From: Eumeta japonica
Taxonomy: Eukaryota; Arthropoda; Insecta; Lepidoptera; Psychidae
DNA: 64,000 nucleotides
Reading direction: 5' to 3'
NCBI GenBank assembly: GCA_005406025.1
Contig: BGZK01000073.1
Location: forward strand, 186,001-250,000
The notes below the pieces were generated by a model that saw only the letters and a program-made list of their open reading frames with translations, had not been told where the DNA came from and did no database searches. Below, in pieces: positions 49,806-60,202 of this stretch (the first letter of the stretch is position 1; each line of letters opens with the position of its first letter). The translations under genes and the position numbers were made by a program.

Positions 49806-49969
49806 AGTACAATGCACGAAACTCTGCCGCTCTGAATTGCCTGCGAATGATGCAATGCGCAGGTTTAACGCTCCCCGACTCTTTCTTCTTCTCTCCCGCG
49901 TGCCAATTTTAAGCAATTGCGACGCTGTCGTGACTAATTTCATAGCGGCAGAGTTTCGTGCGTTGTACT
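49806..49969 (+). mobile_element. MITE with AGTACAATGCAC ends, copy 1 (164 bp)
   Basis: AGTACAATGCACGAAACTCT at 49806 continues GCCGCTCTGAA and is inverted at the right end (AGCGGCAGAGTTTCGTGCG, TTGTACT to 49969). The interior GCTCCCCGACTCTTTCTTCT matches the reverse complement of the copy at 60037. No coding capacity. TSD is not obvious. Confidence 0.78.
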
Positions 49970-51910
49970 GTACCAATCCAATAGCTGCATGAAAATCTTG
50001 GTAGTTTTTCATGTAAATTTTGCTAGTATATATTTACGGTGGTACTCCACTACCATAAGAACTATTAAGAAGGTGACGTCTATTTTTACCGGGCCGTGTT
50101 TAGAAATAACTGCACACACAAAATATGCAGGTAGTAGGTGCTCTACGAACTTTGTCAATGTTTTTAACAGATTTCGTTTTCTCACACAGGCTTGTACCCT
50201 TTCTATATCCGATGGAGGTGCTGGGGTCTTTTGGTTAATCTTCGAACGTCGGGCGATCCCTCGAGTGGACCATCCGGCACCGGTGGCTTAACGTGGTGAT
50301 CGAGTCACGGTGCGGACTGTTTCATTTGGCTCAAAAGCTAAAAACTCGAGTTCCAAACGAAGCTCTTGACTACTTCGCCGCCACCTCTTTAAAATACATA
50401 TAGACCTATGTACATTTGAAACATATAGATGTACATATATTTATGTATGTAAACAAGTACCAGTTCTCGGTTTAAAAACGCTCCAACGGAACGTAAACAT
50501 CGGGTTATTTTGTGCGGACTTTCGAGTCTGGGTACACCGTGCGAAAATATACATCGTACGTAAACTTCATGAAACCGACCGCGATCTGTTTGTTTTATAC
50601 AGAATTTAGATACTATTTATTAATGAAAGCATTAATATGTATTTATATATACTTATTAAATTATTAAAAGTAAATAAAAAAGATAATAATTACCCATTTT
50701 CATTTAAAGATCCTTCATCGTGATTCATCTAGTCTGAAATCCATTCTTTTTGTAAATTGTATTCTCTACAATATATAATTTTTTTTTTGTCGTAATAAGG
50801 TATTAAGGTCAATGCCGGAAATAAAATGCGGCCCATTTACGTATCTAAATCGTACGTTCGTCATATTACAAGTAACGATTTTTGTCTTGGCCCTTAAAAA
50901 AAAAATTCATTTTTAGGCTTTAAAGTTAAAACTTTCTTTTGATACCTCGGTGTGACCTGAATAGTTTTGGCATAGCAATAATTCCATTTGTATTTCGCAG
51001 GTTTTTTTTTCTTCAGTCAAATAGTGAAAACCAAAAAATTACTATTTATTCAGTATTTATATACGGTACAGAAAATCCGATTGTAGTACTAAGTGGAAAT
51101 CCTCGAGAACGCGACTGCCAAAGGAAGCGGGCGACGCGGTTATTAAACTATTTTGACAGTAATTTATACCTTTTTTTAATTAAATATTAATCGATTTAGA
51201 TAATTCTGACTAATCGATAATACAAAAAATTAATTTTATTGATACATGATCGCAACCATTGACAATACTAGCTTTGTATTCAACTTGGTTTTTAATTATT
51301 TTAAAATTTCTTATTGTAAAAGCACTCGCACCCATAATGTCCGCCTGCAGCACACAAGTTTCCTATGATCGCAGATCTTATGTCACCCTCGAACTACCCA
51401 GGTTTTGCGAATAGTCCATGTACGTAATCATGTGTACCTTCACTATTCGCGGGAGCGATCATGATCCGCTCAGCTCAGTAGTGGATCGACTGTTTTGCGG
51501 TATTGCTGAAAATTCTCGTATTTGTATTACAAATATTAGCGTTACCTGTTTACGCAACATAAACGATTGCACTGATAATTGACATTAGTATTTACTTATA
51601 AAACTTAAATCTAGGTGTATATTTTATATCCAAGTTTCCGTTGGCGCTTTGTTGTAGCGTCCGGTAATTGTCTTTGTTTATTTATTGTACTCAAGGTCGA
51701 ATCGCGGCGGGATGAGATTTCATCTCTACGAGCTCTTCGTGAGTGTGTATACCGCTTTGTCGTTATAGCTTAATATTACATAGTTGTTATAAGCCGATGT
51801 TATATTTGCTAAATGTGCATACTTCACTACTTTCTAGTTAGTAGTTACTTGGCTCCTGATAAAATCTTACCTAATATAAATCAAATAGTTCGGGTATCGA
51901 GTTTCAATCA
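49970..51910. other. intron 3, little recognised
   Basis: Mixed composition at 50060-50400. On the minus strand at 50390-50325, AGAGGTGGCGGCGAAGTAGT and GGAACTCGAGTT faintly resemble the SINE head at 58420, too weakly to call. The rest is AT-rich without features. Confidence 0.3.
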
Positions 51911-51950
51911 CCACACCGCCGAGAGACTTAACACACCGCCGAGAGACTTA
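51911..51950. repeat. 20-bp tandem duplication next to the Harbinger
   Basis: CACACCGCCGAGAGACTTA occurs twice head-to-tail (51912 and 51932). The second copy ends in TTA, the target duplication of the Harbinger that starts at 51951. Confidence 0.95.
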
Positions 51951-51969
51951 AGCTACTGTTACACATGCT

Positions 51970-52145
51970 CTAAAATAGCATGCTAAAAAGCATGCTATTG
52001 AGTATGCTCAATATGAGCATGCTTATGAGCAGTTTACATTTGCTAGCAATAGTCATGCTAGTTTTAAGTATGCTCCTGAATTAGCATGCTCAAAGCAAAC
52101 ACTCCAATACACATGCCATTTTATAGCATGCTCTCTCACTCTCTG
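51970..52145. repeat. Harbinger left subterminal AGCATGCT array
   Basis: AGCATGCT or one-base variants (AGTATGCT, GTCATGCT, ACATGCC) occur about nine times in 175 bases. The right end (54745-54955) has a further set. They are probably transposase or accessory-protein binding sites. Confidence 0.7.
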
Positions 52146-52162
52146 TCAGTTCAAACAAAGCC

Positions 52163-54085
52163 ATGGACAATCAAACAGCTATCCGTATGGAGCTGAATAA
52201 GATCATCCTTTTGCTGGCGATGCAATGCATCCAGAAGCTTATATCAGCTCGGCAAAAAAGAAAAGAAAGAGAAAGATTTGGGTTCGTGATTGGATATCTA
52301 GAAGACAGGACTTAGGAGCAAGTGCGCAATTGCTTACAGAAATGCGAGTAGAAGATGCTGCGGGTTACAAAAACCATTTGAGGATGCTACCGCATCAATT
52401 TGACTTTTACTCTCAAGTTGAAAGCGCTATACAGAAACAAGATACACACATGCGAAATGCTATCCCAGCTAAAGTGAAGTTGGAAGTGACATTAACATAT
52501 CTAGCAACTGGAGACTCTTTACATACATTGGAAGCACTTTACAGGGTTGGAAGATCTACTATATCGATATTTCTACCTGAAGTTTGTGAAGCAATATACA
52601 GTGCTTTGAAGGATTATATAAGGGTAAGTAAAACGTTGATAGTAGACATAAGGCATTTATTAAAAAAAACAGTAATGTTTAAACATATACGATGCCATAG
52701 TAACTATATATAGGTACAATTTTTTTTATTTGTATTAAGTAGTAATCAACAACATTTAAACATTTATTAAGAAATAATTAACTCTTTTATACACTTATAT
52801 GAATTAAGTATTAGATAATCAAAAAAGTAATCAACAACATTTGAACATATTGAGTAATAACTAGGTTTAAGAAGACTGCCATGCTTGATGCAACAAATCA
52901 ACGCTGTTGTTATCAGGAAGTGTGTAAAATTGTGTGCCTGTTTGTGAAGCTGCGCTTAAAGCAGAGCTTGTTTCTGTCACGGCAGATAACAGATGGCGAC
53001 GTCTTGCTGTAGTCAAAATGTTCTGGATTTGAGTTTGTGTATTATCGCAGAACTTATGTTTTCCAACCGGTTGAGTGCATCATTCATTGGCTCCTCCTGT
53101 GGAGCTCTTCTTTTACGTCGTGTCCATGTGACACTAGATTGACTAGATGAGCGTGATTGAGGTCTGTCTTCTGGGATCGTCGAAGGTGGTGACATTACAT
53201 TCTCTGGCGTAGTTGAATTTTCCGGACGCTGCAAAGACACGTCCGAATGCTGCGAAGACTGGTCTGAATCCTGCAACATAATAGTGTACTGTAATGTAAT
53301 AAAGTTTTTTTTTACAGATTCCAAGCCGTGAAGACTGGATACGCATCGAGCATGGTTTTCGTACAAAATGGAACTTTCCAGGATGTGTTGGAGCGTTAGA
53401 TGGGAAACACATAAATATATTCGCTCCTGATGATACTTCTGACTACTATAACTACAAGGCGCCAATAGCATTATACTTCTGGCATTAGTAGATGATGACT
53501 ATTGTTTTTCATACATAAACGTTGGAACTAATGGAAGAGCTTCTGATGGAGGTGTTTATCAAAAATCTAATTTGGCACAAGCTATGGAAAACAATACTCT
53601 CAATTTACCGGACCAATCGGTTATTGTGGCAGACGCAGCTTTTCCTCTAAAGACATATCTTATGAAGCCATATCAAACAACCCCAACGCGTAGAGAAAAA
53701 ATATTTAACTACCGTTTATCAAGAGCCCGACGAATCGTTGAAAATGCGTTTGGTATTTTAGTAACTAGATTTCGAGTTCTTATTAATGCCATCGATATGA
53801 CCCCCAAAAAAATTGATCCAATTACATTAGCTGCCTGCGCTTTACACAATTGGCTTCGGAAAACATCAGATATGTACATCACGCAAAGATGCGTAGACTT
53901 CGAAGATATACAACAAGGTGTTGTGGTACCAGGAGCATGGAGGGCACAAATGCGGCAAGTTTTGAAGGCTTATCACCTACACGCTACAATAACCACGCTT
54001 TCGACGGGCAGAAGCAATAAGAAACACCTATGCGCAGCTCTTTGAAACTATAGAGGCGGTACCGTGGCAAGGTCATATGATATAA
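52163..54085 (+). pseudogene. Harbinger transposase (HARBI1-like, DDE_Tnp_4), two exons, frameshifted
   Basis: Exon 1: the readable frame is 52225-52623 (MHPEAYISSAKKKRKRKIWV...), with the probable original ATG at 52163 in another frame, ending at a GTAAGT donor. Exon 2 starts at 53318 after TTTTTTTTACAG, in matching phase 0 (IPSREDWIRIEHGF). DDE residues: Asp in GALDGKH (53399-53401), Asp in VADAAFPL (53632-53634), Glu in RIVENAFG (53740-53742). HNWL follows near 53857. Frameshifts at about 53460 (causing TAG after FWH) and about 54000 break it. After the second, the frame AIRNTYAQLF...AVPWQ ends at TAA 54083-54085. The length of about 390 codons fits the family. Not translatable intact as it stands. 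Confidence 0.9.
52867..53270 (-). pseudogene. Harbinger second ORF (MADF/Myb-like partner), C-terminal exon
   Basis: Inside the transposase intron, on the opposite strand, TTATGTTGCAG is a good acceptor followed by DSDQSSQHSDVSLQRPENST, a Ser/Gln-rich region with WTRRKRRAPQEEPMNDALNR (about 53125-53060). After a frameshift near 53040 the other frame continues ARRRHLLSAVTETSSALSAA and QTGTQFYTLPD, stopping at TAA 52869-52867. Autonomous Harbingers carry a second DNA-binding protein with a MADF/Myb-like N-terminus and a tail of this type that helps the transposase enter the nucleus and bind ends. The DNA-binding exon would lie to the right (54330-54740) but I cannot read it clearly. The identification is inference from element type and position. 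Confidence 0.5.
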
Positions 54086-54088
54086 ATT

Positions 54089-54329
54089 GGGATCCTGCCG
54101 TTTCGCAAAATATTTTGGTCAAATGTTTCATTTGCCAAATGTTTCATTTCCAAACCTCCGAAACAAAAAAATCTCAGTGTATTTTGTTATGGTTTTATAG
54201 AATACAGTAGGTTAGGTTTGTTTTATGAAAGTCTGAAAAAATATGGTTTCGGAGAAAATTATTATTTGGGAACGAAAATTTGGCAATGAAACATTTGACC
54301 AAAATATTTTGGTGAAACGGCAGAGACCC
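54089..54329. mobile_element. 241-bp MITE nested in the Harbinger, 8-bp TSD
   Basis: GGGATCCTGCCGTTTCGCAA at the left and its inverted counterpart ending CGGCAGAGACCC at the right pair over about 45 bases through CAAAATATTTTGGTCAAATG. An 8-bp duplication TATAAATT flanks both sides (54081-54088 and 54330-54337). Eight bases fit the hAT or P superfamilies. The left duplication overlaps the transposase stop codon (54083-54085). Confidence 0.85.
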
Positions 54330-54337
54330 TATAAATT

Positions 54338-54745
54338 CACCATCGTCATTTAATTCTTCTGCCTTGATATAAATTAATCAATAAAACATGCTGTACTTGT
54401 TCTATGATATTAAACAATTATGTTCACCACAGTAGAATTTTATTATTAAAACTGAAACTCAATTTCCGTAGAAGTAGTTTTGTACTCGCTGGTGGCAAGA
54501 ATTCATTTCATGAAACCATGCCGCGGATGGTTTGTAAACAAATTTTGGCAATTCAGACAATTCTGGAACCTCCTTTCGTTAATAATGACGCATTATTCGA
54601 TCAACATTAATTTTATACGCGGTATGCGATCATTCCACACACGGATTTCGGTATAAATTTACAAATTTGAGCGTTTTTCGTCGCCCCGCGAGACATTTTG
54701 CGTGAAGATGGTGCACACGCACCTGTTGCGAACGACTGATCGATA
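54338..54745. other. Harbinger right interior
   Basis: It contains AATAAA at 54380, a plausible poly-A signal for the transposase. On the minus strand at about 54560-54505 a short frame KFVYKPSAAWFHEMNS vaguely resembles the tail of MADF-type proteins and may be an upstream exon of the antisense ORF. Very uncertain. Confidence 0.25.
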
Positions 54746-54972
54746 CTAGCATGCTCAATAGGCAAACCTGTTCACACGCGCTAAAAGCACGCCCCCCTCC
54801 ACCCGCGCTGCAGGTAGCATGCCCAAAAATCGCACGACCGTTGATTTTTGAGCAAACTCAAAATGAGCATGCTCATTATTAGCAATGTTTCGACACACAT
54901 ACTACTAAGTAGCAATTGCTCAATAGTGGCATGCTTTCGTGCTAGTAATCAGCATGTGTAACAGTAGCTTTA

Positions 54973-56589
54973 ATCTTTGTACTCCATGTCGAGGGACTTG
55001 GGGTTGTATTAGTAAAGCACACTTAAGTGCGGCGTTCCATCTTGAGAGTGGAAAGACAGAAACAGTTATATTGTGTTTCGCTATGGAAAATAATATATAT
55101 GTCTCGTTCCCACGTTACTTCTTGAGAGGGCGCGTCGTGAGTGACGTTTATTAATACGGGCCTTGAACCTAAATCCTCCGCTCTAGCTCGGTGCGGGCCG
55201 GAGGGCGCTGAGGACTGCCGGGGCCGAAGGGTTGACGTGCCCTCGAGGCGCGGAGCGTGTGTTATTGTCAAGTTCAAATTGTTCATTGTTCAATTCACAA
55301 GTGGTCAGAGGATGGAACCTGGTACCTCGCGGTTGGAAAGTGACGTGCACTCGTCTAGTGAGCCGCGTTATACAATATTTTAATTTTGCACTTGGATATC
55401 GATAGTCGTTTTCTGAAATTAGGAAAACCGAGTTTGTATGTTTATACTAAAATATTATTATTGTTATTTTTTTTTATAAATTCATCTACACAATAACAAT
55501 AAAACAAAAATAACACTGTACATACTAATTTGAAATATAAACACGCAACGGTACACAGGTAGAATCTTGATTGATGCGTTGCGTGATGATAAATTATGGT
55601 CGCCTTCACCTTCATACATTATTTTGTGCTTTGCGCGTTGAAAAATTTTTGTATACGATTCTATACTGGGTACGTGTTCGATGCCTTGCGGACTTTCCAC
55701 TCGTCTGTAAACATAAAATACACACGAACAGATTTAAAATAAATAAGGATATTAAAATTAATGTTATAAAATAGGGATGAAATATCTGTTTGAACTCTTC
55801 GATTGCGTTACTCAATAAATTTCATTTTATTGTTATAAATCGAATTTGGAAAATTTATGAGACTATTTGAATATCTAGTTATTTTTTAATGGCGGCACGC
55901 CCTTTTTTTTTGTGATATCGTTGACGTAAGTATACGAAATTTTACATGACCTTCGGATAGTGAATGAAAACTGTTTTAGGTGTAATTTGAAATTATAGAA
56001 TTAGAATATGAGTAAGAAAGTAAAAAAGATCACCCATAAAAATATATTCGATAATGAAACGAAAATGTAATTACTGAGATATTAACATCATCGGTATATT
56101 TCAAATTATACACGCTATAGAATACATAAAAATGCCTGTGAGAACAACACTTTCCACCGGAATGCGAGAGCATTAAATTTAGTGATTAGTGATTAATGAA
56201 AGGTCAATTTCTTTTTTTTTTCTAGCCGTGCATCTAAATTTACATTATTTTTTAAATAAAAAAACTATTGACAAGTGCGAATGGGATTTACTCGCTGAGA
56301 GTTCGGTACAAAGTTAATTATGTATGTAGGTAGTTCATCCATCAAGTCTTGACGATTTTTGCCTTTTTTTCGATACCGATGTAGGTATCAATCCGGGAAT
56401 TTCGGAATTTTTGATTTTTTTTTCAAAGAACTTTCGAAAAAGTATAAATATTCGGATTTAGGAAAATCTTAAATTCCAATTCCAAAATCTCTTTATTTCA
56501 TAGATTATACTCAACTCTTAAAATGCGTCATTATAATATAAATTTACAATTGTTATAATTGTTATATGAATTTACTACTTAAGAGGAGA
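54973..56589. other. intron 3, nothing recognised; GC patch 55165-55260
   Basis: The patch 55165-55260 (CGGGCCGGAGGGCGCTGAGG) is GC-rich and gives overlapping ORFs on both strands, without domains. The rest is AT-rich. Confidence 0.35.
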
Positions 56590-56835
56590 AAGTACACTAT
56601 GGATTTTGATTTATTTGAGTGTCAAAAAATGCAACAAAATGGCCATATTTTTTATTACGTTGACTTAGAAGCTTAATATTTTACAGCTTCAAGGGACCGC
56701 AGATCTATGTATTTGACATTAATTTGAACTTGATACCTTAACGCGTTCTTCTCAAGAAAAAGGGTCTCGATAGGCAGCCAGACAGGCGGACGAAGGATAC
56801 CTACCAGGTAGGTACGGTACGGTAGGAAGGTACGG
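56590..56835 (+). repeat. moth dispersed repeat fragment
   Basis: CAGCTTCAAGGGACCGCAGA, TTGATACCTTAACGCGTTCT and AAGAAAAAGGGTCTCGATAG followed by CAGACAGGCGGACGAAGG form the recognisable tail of a repeat common in lepidopteran introns, which typically ends in a TTCCG/CGGAA hairpin. Here that end is replaced by GGTAGGTACGGTACGG. I cannot give its class. Confidence 0.45.
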
Positions 56836-58415
56836 AATAATAAAAATAAAAATTATCGAAACACGACCGCGTTACATATATCAAAGTCACTTGATATCAT
56901 AGACCATTCGTAACACGGCCAACTAGAGTTGGTACGCGGTCAGGCCGCGCGTGTATGAACGAGGACGTCATCGCGCCTTTTGTCGTCATACGTTAACTAT
57001 AATGACATCGATATTATCTTTTAATCGCTTCGATTGGCATAGATATGGAGTGTGAAAAACGAGGATCGTTAATACAACAACAACAAATATGTTTGTTGTT
57101 AGTATAGTGCGTAAACAATATTAATCATTTTATTTTTGGTCTGTACCTACGTACGCGTCTGTTTCAGCATTAGCGCTATATCCGGTTGCTATTGGGTTTT
57201 GTGATTTTTCTATGTTATTTTGCATTTGATAGGCAATGATCGAATTGGGATGTGCTGTATAACTCGAACTGGGATGTGATTCAATTCATAATACGTATGT
57301 TACGAAGCATGAGTAATCATATCGAAATGATTTACAAGAAAGTATAGTGCTACATTTCTCACTATGTGTATAATATGTTAGACGCTTGCCTGCAACGTGT
57401 ATTAATATGCAGCATGCAATTCACCGTTGACCCTTGAATCTGTTCTACTAGGAATTCCTATACAGTTAATTGAATATTCATTCGAGACGATTGACAGATA
57501 TCGAACACCTAAGCAATACTTAATATTTTATTTATCTTAGTCTGTTGAATAGTTATGCTTTTATTTCTACGTACGTTTTGTGCCAGATCAGCACATCCTC
57601 AGGAATCTTGTCGAACCAATATTCTATTTATTGGATAGGGATTCGTAGTGAAAGAACAGATTCGAGCGCCAGTGATGGATCGCGTGCTGCGTGTTAATGC
57701 ATGTTACCGGCAAACTACTAATTACGGATTTTGGCGAATTAACACTCCACACAATAGAATATGTATATGTTTTTGAATAAAACTTGTTAAGAAAAAAATA
57801 AATTATTGTCACTTAGGTGCTTTCGAATATTAATTATCTTTTTGAATATCAGTTATTAAAATTCCCAATTTTAAAGTTGATAAATCAATATACAAGTTTC
57901 GTATAAAATTATTAAACAATTTTCCAGAGGGTCCTGCATTAATGAAGATCACAGTTTAAAATTCCGATATAAAACGTATAATAATTTGTAGGAATAGGCG
58001 GCCTACGTTAATCTACCGGCTTAAAAAACGGCAATAGCAATTCACTCTTGCGCCGACGCTATACGTTTTTGCAATCGTCCCATTGTTGTGGGTGTTTATG
58101 CGCCTACTGTGAACATTGTTGCCGCGCTTGCGATAACAATTCGTATACAAGACAATACTCACCAATGCTGTGTATTCACAATATTGGGATTGCTCGACTT
58201 CGACCAGATGCGAAAGTTCGCTTTAGCGTCGATGAGAGGTAATTATTAGCAAAGCATTTGTATGGTTGCAGGAGCACTTTTAGTACTCTGCGCCGGCGCA
58301 ATGCGTGTTAAGGTCTGTTAATGCTCGTCATCGCCGATGTCGAGACTGGACGTCCTGAACGTTAATGTGTGCGAGGCATGAAACAGGCGATCAATTTGAT
58401 GAAGTCATCGGTCTA
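56836..58415. other. intron 3, nothing recognised
   Basis: AT-rich, with a more balanced stretch at 58030-58400. No domain in the short ORFs. Confidence 0.35.
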
Positions 58416-58500
58416 CTCGCCTGTAGACAGGACTCGAATTCGGTACTTTCTAATTCGAGGGCAACAAGTTGATCGCTCCACTGCCGCCTCTCTTGTCTGT
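58416..58500 (-). repeat. tRNA-derived SINE-like head
   Basis: On the minus strand GGCGGCAGTGGAGCGATCAA (A-box region) and CGAATTCGAGTCCTG (B-box region) are spaced as in a tRNA, with CTCGAATTAGAAAG between them. That matches the layout of the SINE-like sequence at 22085-22260. Likely the same family, old copy. Confidence 0.45.
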
Positions 58501-60036
58501 GTATTGAGCAATTATTTATGACAATTATAGTATCAATTAAGACTGTGAGAATTGAGTAAACCGACCGAATTATTCGTTATGAAATAAAACCCTCTCTGTG
58601 ATAGACAACACTGATTTAAATACACATTTATTTTTTACAAACAATGTACTGTATGTATGTTATAGGCGTTTCCATGCCATTGTTTTATTTATTAAAATAT
58701 CTGTCTCACGTTTGGTTATTCTATTTAAATCGCGATAGTCATGCAGGAGTCGATGAGGTCGGCGTGGCGAAAGGACAAGCTCTATGGGAGGTTCGATGGC
58801 CTTACATATCGTAATATTCTCTGAGAAACAAACAAAGGGTGACCGACCCACATTTTTAGTGCCCCTTCCCTAACACTATGCGAACATCGTCGCAATTGAG
58901 TAGAGACAATGTTGCGCAATATGATCACCTCGAGAGAAGAATGCACTCAACAAGAGATACGTTTTCGCATTGGCGAGTAATTGAAAAGAAAAATCTTCGC
59001 TAACGCACAGCGAAGGTTTTGTAGCTCCTTTATAAAGGCAACAACCATCTCTCGTGTTCGAGAACCGAGCGTCACGTCCGATTTCGGGTCCACGCCAACT
59101 CGCCCGTCGTGAACGCGTCGTCTGTTCAGTTCAAACTGATTGTTTATAATTTACCCCCAGAACTTGTTTCCTATGGTTTCTATCACCAGTCTTCAGTTAT
59201 TTCAGTCACTGAATATGAGCGTTCGAAAGTGAATGATTGGCATGTTAAATAATTACGGCTGTCTTACTGGATTTTGGTCTTCTACTCCATTTTCGATTAA
59301 TAAACCGCAGCACGCGTGTTTAAAGATAGTGGCGGAGGCCAGGGAAGCGATTGTCGGGCCATGTGGAAATTGTACATTAGACATTCTTTAAAGAGATATT
59401 ACTAAAGTAGAATATAAATTTTATAGAATAAACTTAATAATCAATACTGAATCAGCGTGTTCGTTTGCCATTTTTCATTTAACACGAAATGATAAATGTT
59501 AAAGGAAAACATTAATTCGGTATTTTAACTTTCCAAGCTGTAGTAATTGTCAAACGGCTTTCATGTGACATGCAACAGATACACCCTAGCACACGACAAT
59601 AACTGTCACACGTTAAATTTAGAAGATCAATATGATGAGTAACACCTTGTTTTAATGAGATCACGACTAACAGTCGCCCTACTGGTGTCCTCCAATGGTC
59701 CTTTTAATCCAGATTGAAACGCTTTAAAGTTTCACGTTATACGTTTTGATTATTATAAGTATATTCTCATACTTATTAAAAAATCACAACCTCTAAATAG
59801 ATATTATTTTAAATTTACATAGGAGAGTGAGAATACGTATTCTATCCATCACTTGGTATGTTTTGTCATTCTGTATACGGAAATTCACGAAAATTTCATA
59901 TTTAAAAATTGTCTCGTGAAAATTTCCACTTGATCCGACAATCTCCTCCCAAGGCTCGAATTTCTGCTGTCTTGCGAAAAATGGGCGTGTTCACTGACCA
60001 TTTGCACTATCACTGTTTTATTTTTTACAGTTGTAT
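58501..60036. other. intron 3, nothing recognised
   Basis: No supported gene or repeat. 58980-59130 is more GC-rich. Confidence 0.35.
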
Positions 60037-60202
60037 AATACAACACATGAAATTTTGCCGCTGTGAAGTTCGTCACGAAAGCGTCGCAATGGCGTAAAAT
60101 AGGAACGCGGCGGAGAAGAAGGAAGGGTCGGGGATAGCGTAATACCCGTGCAGTATATCATTCGCAGCTAATTCAGAGCGGCAGAGTTTTGTGCATTGTA
60201 CT
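60037..60202 (-). mobile_element. MITE with AGTACAATGCAC ends, copy 2 (166 bp)
   Basis: The right end AGCGGCAGAGTTTTGTGCAT then TGTACT (60202) pairs with the left AATACAACACATGAAATTTT then GCCGCT (60037). The interior, reverse complemented, matches copy 1 at 49806-49969 (TATCCCCGACCCTTCCTTCT; CATTGCGACGCTTTCGTGAC). It lies in opposite orientation, about 10 kb away. Confidence 0.75.

Larger units (their letters stand above)
51951..54969 (+). mobile_element. PIF/Harbinger transposon, 3019 bp, with TIRs and TSD
   Basis: A perfect 19-bp terminal inverted repeat AGCTACTGTTACACATGCT (51951-51969) pairs with 54951-54969. The 3-bp target duplication TTA flanks both ends (51948-51950 and 54970-54972), as the Harbinger family requires (TWA). 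It carries a two-exon DDE transposase on the plus strand, the tail of an antisense second ORF in the transposase intron, AGCATGCT-rich subterminal regions and a nested MITE. It is only lightly decayed, so it is younger than the mariners here. Confidence 0.93.

Noticed and set aside
49332..50291. ORFs of 100-123 codons around the MITE at 49806
   Set aside because: No motif, cross the MITE and low-complexity TG tract, and are within chance length.
51970..52140. CRISPR-like short regular repeats
   Set aside because: The AGCATGCT motifs are irregularly spaced subterminal sites inside a eukaryotic DNA transposon.
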